DNA from: Gliomastix tumulicola
Lineage: Eukaryota > Ascomycota > Sordariomycetes > Hypocreales > Bionectriaceae
Length of the DNA stretch: 64,000 nt
Direction of reading: 5' to 3'
Assembly: GCA_001599755.1 (NCBI GenBank)
Contig: BCHX01000003.1
Coordinates: 1,237,015 to 1,301,014 of the forward strand
Under the pieces are notes generated by a model. That model was not told the DNA's origin and searched no databases. It worked only from the letters and a program-made list of their open reading frames with translations. Below, one piece after another: positions 20,601 to 29,525 of this stretch; position 1 is the stretch's first letter, and the number at the start of each line of letters is the position of its first letter. The translations under genes and the position numbers were made by a program.

Positions 20601-22871
20601 ATGAACTCCAAATTCTGGCAGAAACCCAAAAATTGCTTCGTGCTGTACCTCTCATCCACCATTTCCTCCATCCAGAGATCCCACCACATCGATCATCACC
20701 CAGGACGAATGCAGCTCCGCTGGTCGCTCATATCGCGGCCAGCTCCCTTCTCGAAGATCCCGAGGCTCTCACCAATTGCTTCACATCTTCCTGGAGCCCA
20801 CCGCCTCGTTCGCGCCCATCGTCCCGTGCTACCTTATTCAACGATCCCCACGATGGCGACCGACGCGCCGCCCATGGACGTACCTACGGGCGTGCCCGCG
20901 GATGCTCCCGTGGCTACTCCTGCGAACGGGGATATCGAGAATACGACAGAGAAGGCTCGAACTGTGACGGAGGGGAAAGCGACGATCCTCATTCCCGAGG
21001 CGTCGACAGAAGGAAAGACCAAAGGCCAGGAGCAGGTCTTCTACAATCCCATCCAGCAGTTCAACCGTGACCTCTCCGTTCTCGCAATCAAGACGTATGG
21101 CGAAGACATGATCGAGCGTCGTCGGCAGCAGTTCGAGTCGCGACAAGCCAAGCAGAGCCGGAAGAGGAAGAGGGATGACACCGACAAGGGAGGAGAGGAG
21201 GTTGCTAAACAGACGGAAAACGGTGACACAGGCACCGCACCTGAAAGTCAGCCACCCGCTCCAGCCCCAGCTACGAGAGAGTTCAAATCGGCGTTCAAGA
21301 TTCTCGATGCGCTTTCCGCCTCCGGTCTGCGTGCGCTGCGATACGCCCACGAGATACCCTTCGTGTCGTCCGTTACTGCAAATGATTTGTCGGCATCGGC
21401 TGCGGAATCTATTCAGGCCAACGTTAACCACAACGGCCTCCAAGATAAGATTCAAGTGAACAACGACGACGCCCTCGCCCTGATGTATCGCGCCATCGCG
21501 GAAGATCTCTCCAAGAAAGATAAACATGGGAACCCCGGTCGAGCTCACAAATTTGATGTCGTCGACCTCGATCCTTACGGCACGGCGGCGCCCTTCTTTG
21601 ATGCTGCCGTCCAGGCTGTCCGCGACGACGGAGGGCTGCTTTGCATAACATGCACCGACAGTGCTCTGTGGGCCGGCCACTGTTATGCGGAGAAGACCTT
21701 TGCACTGTACGGAGGAATACCTGTTCATGGTGGTCACACTCATGAGGTAGGCCTCCGGCTGATCCTCAACGCCGTGGCGTCGTCCGCTTCTCGTTACGGT
21801 CTATACATCGAGCCGCTTCTCTCCCTCTCCATCGACTTCTACACAAAGTTCTTCATCAGAGTCACAAAATCGCAACAGGCTGTCAAGTTCCTCGGGGCGA
21901 AGACGATGCTTGCATATAGCTGTGACGGGTGCGGCTCATACTCAGTACAGCACTTTATGCGAAGCAAGCCTACACCAAACAAGAATGGAAACGGCTTGTT
22001 CTACAAGCATGTTATGGGCCAGGGTCCTACAACGGACCGTAATTGCGAACACTGCGGCTTCAAGCAACACGTCAGCGGACCAATGTATGCCGGGCCTCTG
22101 CATTCACAAGACTTCATCCAGAAGCTTCTCAAGCAAGTTTCGAAGGCAGATGGTTCCATCTATGGGACGCTGCCGCGGCTCGAGGGTATGCTCCAGACAG
22201 CGCTTGAAGAGCACCTACCTGGCCCCGAGCCGTCGGAAAAGCTCCCTCCGAAAGATGCCGAGGCCTCTATTATCGACCATTATCCTTTCTATGTCATGCC
22301 AGCGAGAATGGCCGGTGCGTTGAGCTGCGTCTGCATGCCTGAGGATCTCATGCGAGGGGCCCTTACACATCTCGGCTACCGGGTATCACGAAGCCATTGT
22401 AAACCTGGCAGCATCAAGACAGACGCGCCGTGGGATACGTTGTGGTGGATTATGACGGAATGGATCCGACAGAGAGCGCCTATTAAGGAGGCGAACATCA
22501 AGCCGACGACTGCAGCTTACAAGATCCTGACGGACGCTGGTATTATTGGCCAAACAGCGGACGATAAGATCAAGGGGGGTGACGAGAAGGATGGCGACGA
22601 TGTGAAAATGGAGGGAATCTCGGATATGCAGCCCATTCCAAACGAGGCAGTGCCTGTCGAAGCCCAGGTTCAGGTCAAGGAAGAAAAAGTCAAGGAGGAA
22701 GGAGACAAGGAGCCGAAAAGCGAGCATGAGCTTCGAAAGACGCTCGTGTTCAATGATGACCTAGCACGCCTGGGTCGACAAGGTCGGCACGCCACCGGGA
22801 AGCGACTCGTGCGGTATCAATTCAACCCGGAGAAGAACTGGGGACCACTGACCAGAGCGAAGGCCTCGTGA
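20601..22871 (+). CDS. TRM1: tRNA (guanine26-N2)-dimethyltransferase Trm1
   Basis: SAM-dependent enzyme making N2,N2-dimethylguanosine at position 26 of cytosolic and mitochondrial tRNAs. Intronless. Three in-frame ATGs matter: 20601 (756 aa), 20709 (720 aa) and 20853 (672 aa). From 20709 the first 45 residues are rich in Arg, Ser, Leu and Pro with no acidic residue, a good mitochondrial presequence; starting at 20853 removes it. The SAM motif is 'LDALSASGLRALRYA' (about 235-249) and the catalytic motif is 'DLDPYG' (about 322-327). A zinc site has C441/C444 and C482/C485 (first-ATG numbering). The C-terminus has a Lys/Glu-rich stretch and ends with 'VRYQFNPEKNWGP'. Lys/Arg clusters near 185-192 could be nuclear targeting. 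It is divergent from the SLATT gene. Confidence 0.95.
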   Translation: MNSKFWQKPKNCFVLYLSSTISSIQRSHHIDHHPGRMQLRWSLISRPAPFSKIPRLSPIASHLPGAHRLVRAHRPVLPYSTIPTMATDAPPMDVPTGVPADAPVATPANGDIENTTEKARTVTEGKATILIPEASTEGKTKGQEQVFYNPIQQFNRDLSVLAIKTYGEDMIERRRQQFESRQAKQSRKRKRDDTDKGGEEVAKQTENGDTGTAPESQPPAPAPATREFKSAFKILDALSASGLRALRYAHEIPFVSSVTANDLSASAAESIQANVNHNGLQDKIQVNNDDALALMYRAIAEDLSKKDKHGNPGRAHKFDVVDLDPYGTAAPFFDAAVQAVRDDGGLLCITCTDSALWAGHCYAEKTFALYGGIPVHGGHTHEVGLRLILNAVASSASRYGLYIEPLLSLSIDFYTKFFIRVTKSQQAVKFLGAKTMLAYSCDGCGSYSVQHFMRSKPTPNKNGNGLFYKHVMGQGPTTDRNCEHCGFKQHVSGPMYAGPLHSQDFIQKLLKQVSKADGSIYGTLPRLEGMLQTALEEHLPGPEPSEKLPPKDAEASIIDHYPFYVMPARMAGALSCVCMPEDLMRGALTHLGYRVSRSHCKPGSIKTDAPWDTLWWIMTEWIRQRAPIKEANIKPTTAAYKILTDAGIIGQTADDKIKGGDEKDGDDVKMEGISDMQPIPNEAVPVEAQVQVKEEKVKEEGDKEPKSEHELRKTLVFNDDLARLGRQGRHATGKRLVRYQFNPEKNWGPLTRAKAS

Positions 22872-23360
22872 GGATGCCGGCCGTATTTATTTGGACTTTG
22901 AAGTTCTGAGTGCTGGAATAGGGGCGTTGATCGAGTTTCCATGATCTGATGTTCAAACCTGTGTAAGCGACAAATGTACGGACGAGAAGGAATGATCTGC
23001 ATGGCAATAGTTGTAGTTAATGACGGCGAATGGCTTTAGACTTCATTTTATGGAACGAGCCTGCAAGCGAGCGTTCAGGATGTCGTGCTTACGAGCACAA
23101 CCGACAACAGGGCGGGGGAGGGGAGACGATCTTATGAGGCAACTGTACGGATACTGTAGGCACTTATTAATGTGAACGGACTTATGTGCTCCAGTGTGCC
23201 CCTCCTCGGAACCTCCATCAACCAACGTGTCTGTGCCACTTACTCTCTATCATCTGTCTACGTGCTGGCGTCATCACCAGAAATCATCAACCTTTTAGTC
23301 TATAGATATCTTCCTTCACTATAGTGCTTCCAGATTCTTTCTTTTATTCTTCGGCCGACA
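22872..23360. other. Intergenic, Trm1 3' flank and kinase promoter
   Basis: 489 bp, no gene seen. The last 100 bp is T-rich and C-rich and leads to the kinase start codon. Confidence 0.5.
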
Positions 23361-24821
23361 ATGACCCAAGGGAAGTCGGCGCCACACATCATCGAGACGC
23401 CGAACCTCCAACTGGTAGACGGGAAATTCACCTTCCCGGGCGACGATCAGCATGAGCCGCTCTCACTCGACGAAGTCTTCCTCCTCCTCGCCTCCACCAA
23501 GTCGCCCGAGACGTGGACAATCTCTATTCTCAAAGAGGACCTAAGCAACGACGACAGCCCGTGGAAGCTCTTCTTTCTCCGGGTTCACCAGGACCAACTC
23601 CCGTCCGAGGTTCGCAGCCAGCACTCGCCGCTAGACAAGCTGCCGTCGCATCTCCTCCCCGCCGGGGAAGGAAGCCAGGTCGATGTCATCGTGTCGACCA
23701 AGTCAGGCACGGGCAAGGCCCTCCTCTTCTGGCAGACCGTCCTGCAGCCCCTGCTGAAGCTTGTCTATGAAGAGCTCGACGCATCGTCGTCGTCGTCGGC
23801 GTTTGCAACTCTCCAGGAGGAGCACGTGCTCGTCACGGAGACGGCCGACAGCGTCTGGGACTTTGGCAAGACCCTCGGCGAGCAGCCAGAGAAAATTAAG
23901 AGGACCGTGATCCTGCTCAGCGGCGACGGCGGCGTCGTCGACCTCCTCAACGCCGTCGGAGACACAATCCTGCCTTCCCCGCCGCCGACCATCGCCCTGC
24001 TGCCCCTCGGCACGGGCAACGCGCTCTTCCACTCCATGCACAAGCCCGCGTACAAGCAGAGGCAGGGCCTCCCGCCGCTGGCCTGGGGCCTGCACACGCT
24101 CCTCCAGGGCACGGACCCTTTCCTCCCGGCCTTTGAGGCCACGTTCCCCGCGGGGAGCAACATCATCCCGCCGGGGGGGCTGCTGGACGACGACGACGAC
24201 GACGCACCGCCGGACCGACCCGTCTCGAGCCTGCGCGGCGTCGTCGTCGCGAGCTACGGGTTTCACGCGAGCATCGTCTACGAGAGCGACACGCCCGAGC
24301 ACCGCGTCCACGGGGCCAAGCGCTTCAGCATGGTGGCGCAGGAGCTCCTCGTTGAATCCCACGCCTACGACGCCCGCGTCAGTCTCCTGCACGCCGGGGC
24401 CGGGGCCGGCTCCGGGACCGGGGATCCCGTGGCCTTGCCGAGGGACAAGCACGCGTACGTGCTGACGACGCTGGTGTCGAACCTCGAGCAGCCGTTCACC
24501 ATCTCGCCGGCGAGCAAGCCCCTCGACGGGAAGCTGTGGACGGTGCATTTCGGCCCGCTGGGCCCGGAGAGGACGATGGAGGCCATGAAGGCGGCGTATG
24601 ATGGCGGCAGACACGTCTCGCTGTCGTGGGAGGATGGAGAGCGCATTGGGTATGACGAGGTGGAGGAGATTGATATTGAGATCCGGGACGAGGATGAGCG
24701 CTGGCGGAAGGTGTGCATTGATGGGACGATTGTCGGTGTGCCTAAGGGGGGAACTGTGAAGGTGAAGAGGATTCCTGAGAGTGCGTTCCGGATACTCGTC
24801 AGTCAGGAGGCGTTGCACTAG
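23361..24821 (+). CDS. Diacylglycerol/sphingoid-base kinase-like protein
   Basis: Lipid kinase-like protein with a DAGK catalytic fold. Intronless, 486 residues. It has 'STKSGTGKA' (about 112-120, counterpart of the family's SG-rich ATP loop), the nucleotide motif 'LSGDGGVVDLLN' (about 186-197), 'ALLPLGTGNALFHS' (about 212-225) and a C-terminal beta domain ending 'IDGTIVGVPKGGTVKVKRIPESAF'. In place of the usual 'NP' before the Ser-Gly loop there is 'ST', and the N-terminal 100 residues are not the PH-like region of Lcb4. Substrate could be sphingoid bases, diacylglycerol or another lipid; sequence does not decide. A poly-Asp stretch sits in a variable loop. It converges with the ABCF gene with only 68 bp between stop codons. 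Confidence 0.85.
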   Translation: MTQGKSAPHIIETPNLQLVDGKFTFPGDDQHEPLSLDEVFLLLASTKSPETWTISILKEDLSNDDSPWKLFFLRVHQDQLPSEVRSQHSPLDKLPSHLLPAGEGSQVDVIVSTKSGTGKALLFWQTVLQPLLKLVYEELDASSSSSAFATLQEEHVLVTETADSVWDFGKTLGEQPEKIKRTVILLSGDGGVVDLLNAVGDTILPSPPPTIALLPLGTGNALFHSMHKPAYKQRQGLPPLAWGLHTLLQGTDPFLPAFEATFPAGSNIIPPGGLLDDDDDDAPPDRPVSSLRGVVVASYGFHASIVYESDTPEHRVHGAKRFSMVAQELLVESHAYDARVSLLHAGAGAGSGTGDPVALPRDKHAYVLTTLVSNLEQPFTISPASKPLDGKLWTVHFGPLGPERTMEAMKAAYDGGRHVSLSWEDGERIGYDEVEEIDIEIRDEDERWRKVCIDGTIVGVPKGGTVKVKRIPESAFRILVSQEALH

Positions 24822-24889
24822 AGATATCTCTGGGTGACAGACTATTCAAGAGCAAGTTTCGTTGGAATTTAGATAGACAGACATGGTCT

Positions 24890-26921
24890 CTACTTGGTGA
24901 GCAGCTTCTCTACCCGTCTCTTGACTAGTCGCTCGAACTCGTCGACACCACTGTCGAGCACGCTCAGCTTGCCGCCCTTCAGCCTGTAGACCACCCTCCT
25001 CCTGGGATTCGCCTCACCCCTCTCATCCTCCTCACTGGCGTCCTCATCCTCGTCCTCCTCAACCTGACCCTCGATCGCGCCCCTCATGAACCATCTGTCG
25101 TGGCTCACCAGCACCACTCCACCCTCCCAGTCACTCAGCGCCTCCCGCAGCGCCGTGATGGTCTCGTAGTCAAGGTGCGTAGTCAACTCGTCGAGGATGA
25201 GACAATGCGGTCGCCGCCAGAACAAACGAGCGAGCTGACACCGCACTAGCTGCCCACCAGAGAGCTTGGAGAGCGGCACGTCGGATGCGAAGCGGCCGGG
25301 GAGACCAAGCTGTCCGAGGAGGCCACGGACCTCTCCCTCATTGATGCCGCCGTCGCCCTCGGCCACTTCTCTCATCAGGAGAGCCAGTGCCGTGAGTCCC
25401 TCCTCTGCTCGACCGAGTGTCTGGAGCGCCTCTACCGCGTGCTGCGAGTAGTAGCCTACTTTTAGTCGAGGATGCGAAGTCACGCTTCCAGCCGTCGGAC
25501 GGGTATTCTCAACAAGGAGGTCGATGAGTGTGGTCTTCCCCGAACCGTTGAGCCCGAGAATGCCGATCCGGTCGCCCATGCCCACCGTCAGGTTGATATC
25601 CTGCAGCACCATAGGCGATGTCCTCGAGTATCGGAAGGACACCTTCTCCATTGAGATCAGCGACCCGGGAAAGCGTAGCTCAGAGGGCACAGGCAGCGCC
25701 AGGACAATGGGCCTCTCGTCCTGCGGAATGTCAATCTCCTCTCGGGCCGTCAGGTGCTTGCCCACCAGGTCCCTGTTGAGCTTGAATCGCCCGCCGCGCG
25801 CGTTGACTTGCAGGCCCCAGCGATCGTCGAGCTTCTTCTGGCGAGACTTGGCCTGTCGGAGCTTGTTCTGGTCGTCGTTCTCCTTGCCAGCCTTCTTGTT
25901 CGCGGCGATGGACTTTTCGATGTGCGCCTTCTGCTTGTCCTGTGCGTCCTTCATCTTGGTCAGCCAGAGCTTGCGCTCCGACTGCGAAGCCTCGTACGTG
26001 GGCACGTCGCCGTGGAAGTAGACGAGCTGCTTGTCCTTGATGATGAGGAGATCGGTGCAGAGAGAGACGAAGTCGCGATCGTGGGAGACGACGATGAGAG
26101 TCGGCGGTTTGTCAGTGTCCTCGAGCGACTGTAGGAAGCGCTGCAGCCAGATGATGCCTAGCAGGTCGAGGAAGTTGGTAGGCTCGTCGAGGATGAGGAT
26201 GTCGGCGTCCTGGAGCAGGGCTGTGGCGAGAGCGGCTCTCATGTGCCAGCCGCCCGAGAGGCTGTCGATTGGCTTGGCCATGAAGTCCTCTGTGAAGCCG
26301 AGGCCAGTGAGGATGCTCCTGGCCCTCACCTCCAACTCCGCGAGACGCGTGGGCTCGATCTGGAGCTGGAGCTCAGCAAGCATGTCGGCAGCCTCCTGCG
26401 TCTCAGCCTGCAAGGCCTGAGCAGCTATCTCCTCGTCCGGTTGATCAAGACTGTACAAACGGACAATCCACTTAGCGAACACCCTACAAACAAAACAAAA
26501 CAAAACAGGGGGAGTGTAGCATACACGGCAGTGGACTCTGCCACGACCTTCTCAAACGCCACGAGGGCTTTGCGGGCGGCCATGCCTCGTGCGCCGCTCC
26601 TCAGTCTGGCGTCCTTGTCCAACCTGAAGAGGCGCTGCTGCAGGCGCTCGTGTTTGAGCCGTCTCAGAGCCCGAACAGGGGCATATGCGTCTGATGCGTC
26701 CACACCGTCGGACAGGGCTTTTTCCATCCATCATTTCCTTCCGTGTCAGCTCACAAGAAACGAAGGAGACAGAGGTGGCTGGTGCGCCTCTCTGCGGAAC
26801 GGAGTGAAACACACCTCGAATCTCGCGCTCCACGGCGTCCTTGGCCGTGGCCTTCTCAATCACCTCCTGGAGCACGCTCCGCGAGGCGGTGTCGCTGGGG
26901 GCCGTCTTGCCCTGTGCTGCG

Positions 26922-26957
<36 letters not shown>

Positions 26958-27441
26958 CCCGTGATCTTGGTCTGCTGTAGGATGGCGATTCTCGTGTCCT
27001 CAGGGATGCCGGGTATGAGCTTCTCTGCGATGGCCTTGAGCAGTGCTACAAGAAGGAAACGAGTTAAATGGCTGTGATGATGACGGGCACTGTCGCCAGG
27101 AGACGTGAGCGCTGGCTTACTCGACTTGCCGGTGCCGTTGCGCCCGACGAGTGCATATCGCTGGCCCTCTTTCAACCGCAGCTTGGCGTTGGACAGGATC
27201 TCAATGCCGTCTGCCTTGGTCTTGGACCTTGCCTTGCTGGTGCTGTCATTGGGTCGTGGGCTGGCCGAGGCAACTGTGATGTTGACCCCCTCGATATCGA
27301 GCTGTCTCATATCAGTACATTGTGGCAGAATAGACGCAGACTGCCGCCTACCTCGCGATGATTGGGGGTATCAATATGAAAGCGAGTCTGCTTGGAGGTG
27401 CAGAGAATAGTCGCAACCGACTCGGCGCTCATGGAAGTCAT
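24890..27441 (-). CDS. ABCF-family twin-ATPase (ribosome-associated type)
   Basis: Soluble ABC protein with two nucleotide-binding domains and no membrane segments, as in Gcn20/Arb1-type translation factors. Five exons: 27441-27352, 27301-27121, 27045-26815, 26717-26525 and 26450-24890; 751 residues. Intron 2 falls inside Walker A 'GRNGTGKST' (about 83-91), which supports the splice model. Intron 4 uses GTATGC and TACAG. NBD1 has 'LSGGWHMRAALATALL' (about 296) and 'LILDEPTNFLD'. Between the NBDs is a charged linker helix pair. NBD2 has 'GLNGSGKTT' (about 531), 'LSGGQLVRCQLA' (about 628) and the atypical 'LILDELTTHLD' (about 648). A Asp-Ala repeat (hexanucleotide) interrupts NBD1 after 'ILQQT'. 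It lacks the long N-terminal domain of Gcn20. Which ABCF subgroup it belongs to I cannot say. Confidence 0.9.
26921..26958. repeat. (GTCTGC)n hexanucleotide repeat in the ABCF gene
   Basis: About six tandem units, read on the minus strand as GAC-GCA and encoding alternating Asp-Ala within NBD1. Confidence 0.9.
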
Positions 27442-27901
27442 TGTCCTGGTGTTGGTATGGGACCCAGTCCTTCATACAAACTGTGAAATGAAAAGAAGAT
27501 GGAAAAAGAGGATGGATATGGATGAACGAAGGACTTAATATTTGATCGAAGAAAGCAAGACCATCCTGCTCGTGCCTGCCAAGAGATGCTTCCGCATCCC
27601 GCCTGAACAGCTTGAAGAAGCCCGTGCTGTTAGCCAACCAACTTAGCTACTAGTTTTGGACGCCGATGATCATCAGGCGCTCTAGTTTGGAGGCAAACAG
27701 CGTGTATGGAGCAATGAACTGTTTTGCGGAGAAATGGTGCATTAGTGACTCACGCCATCAGTGCGCGTCACGATGAGTGATTGTGAGTTCAGCCACACCT
27801 TCTAATACGATCCCGAGGCACTCACTACTACACACTACGCTTCTTCGGCATAATTCTGTTTCGGCGATTGTCTAAATTTCGGCATCTGTATTTGCCGGAT
27901 T
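27442..27901. other. Intergenic, ABCF promoter
   Basis: 460 bp between two minus-strand genes. No coding signal; promoter of the ABCF gene and 3' flank of the next gene expected here. Confidence 0.5.
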
Positions 27902-29525
27902 TTACCGGTCTCTATCAACTGTAATGAATCTTCCTCTGCCGGCTCTCATCGCGCGGATGTGCTTTTCTACTCTGGCAGCGTCTTCTTTGGCGTCGATTAG
28001 TGCCCTCTGCTCGGAAATCAGAGACTCTTCAGTCGCATCCCAACCTACAAGCAGTTTTAGGTGACTGATCTTGCCCCAGCTCCCCGTCCAGTCGACAAAG
28101 TCGTGGTCAGGCTTCATGAACAGCGCCTTAAACCAGGGACCGCAGCCAGTGAGATCTAAATACTCCAATTCGTAGAAATTCCGGCTCAGCATGCGTAAAA
28201 TCAAAAGAGCCTCGCTCCAGTCGTTATCCAGGGTGTGAGAATAGATGCCGGATCTACTGTAATTGATTCGCTGGCCCTGTGGAGTCGTGACCACTGACGA
28301 CTGAGCTCTGGGCGTGAAACACGGCGTTGGCCAGTAGGCGAGGTTGAGATGCGTGATGCTCGATGCCTTCGATGACAAAGCTAATAACTGTCTCCAGGAC
28401 GCTTTGCCGGGGCTCTTCGGATCGAGCGCGAGAGATAAGTGAGTAAGGTTGGGGAGCAGGCCCTGGGGCAGGCTGGGAAGTTGGTCCGCGACTGCGTCCC
28501 ACGACTCCTCGGGCTCGTCCCCCTCAACCTCCGAGACTGATGGGAAGAGGAGGTCTGTCACCTCTTTGACCTTGAGAGAACGCCCTAATGAGCCGGCGAG
28601 GTCAAGATAGGTGACCCCCCTGTTCATGTCTTCGGTGGTGTCAGCGTCCAGCTCCTCAGAATCACCGAGGTCTGCTGGTGGCAAAAGAATCGCTTTCAGA
28701 TCAGACAGTGCTATTCCATCGTCGCTCTCGAGGCTGATATGTCGAATTAATGCCGGCTTGAGGTGACTTGGCAGGTAGAAGAGGTAGTACTGATTGTACA
28801 CTCTGTGGAACTCCCAATCATACGCAAGCCTGTGGAGGATTATGTCTGTCAAGCTGCCTCTGGCAGGCAAATAAGCCCCGGGGAGGGCGCTCCCGTTACT
28901 TGTAACCGAATTCGAGTTTCGAGCCCGTAGGGTCGAGCCCGCATCTCGATTTCCCTCATCACCGAGGGATGAGCTTCTTGCAACCCAGCTACGAGGTGGA
29001 GGGGGCCCAGCTGGCAACCTGCGACCACTATGGTCGTATCTTGTCCTCCCCGGCCGGCGAGGGGCTGGTGACGGGGTCTCTGGGATCTGGAGAAGCTCCC
29101 GGATGGCAGGGGGCACGCTGGGAGTGTTGGCAGGCAAGGAGTTGGTGCCTGAGGGGCCAATGGTGGTCTGGCGTAGACTTGCGAGCAGATCGTTGACGCT
29201 CCTGGTAGAAGACTTGTCTAAGAATCGAAACAGAAACCAAGTTTTGGTTTCGAGTTCCCTTTGTGAGACTCAAGAACTCGCCGACGGCACGACACCACCA
29301 TCCATCTGCCTCCCTCGCCAAGCCCCGGTGTCCAATGTCTCAGCTGACGCCCCGAGAAGACGGGCCCACGCACATTGTTCGCGACGGAAGTTGGACGTAG
29401 GGATACAGATGAAGGGCCTTTTGGGTAATGTGCAGGGACTCACCTGAAGTCTTGGATGAAGTGGATGCCGGCGAGCCCGATGAGTACGGCTTGAACGACT
29501 TGAAGGGCTGTCGCTTCTTAGGCAT
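27902..29525 (-). CDS. Conserved fungal protein with leucine-rich-like segments
   Basis: Two exons, 29525-29444 and 29217-27902, intron GTGAGT...TTAG of 226 bp; 465 residues. The splice joins 'MPKKRQPFKSFKPYSSGS' to 'KSSTRSVNDLLASLR', a start I recall from uncharacterised ascomycete proteins. The N-terminal third is Pro/Ser/Arg-rich ('RPGRTRYDHSGRRLPAGP'). The rest is folded, with LRR-like strands ('NLTHLSLALD', 'SITHLNLAYWPTPC', 'ELEYLDLTGCG') and an aromatic segment ('YNQYYLFYLPSHL'). The end is a charged helix. No signal peptide or TM. No known catalytic motif. Leucine-rich folding is an inference from strand spacing; a role in protein binding is likely but unproven. Confidence 0.75.

Noticed and set aside
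28849..29160. Alternative reading of the first exon of the leucine-rich-like protein gene
   Set aside because: It is out of frame with the conserved downstream sequence; the chosen splice restores a conserved-looking start.
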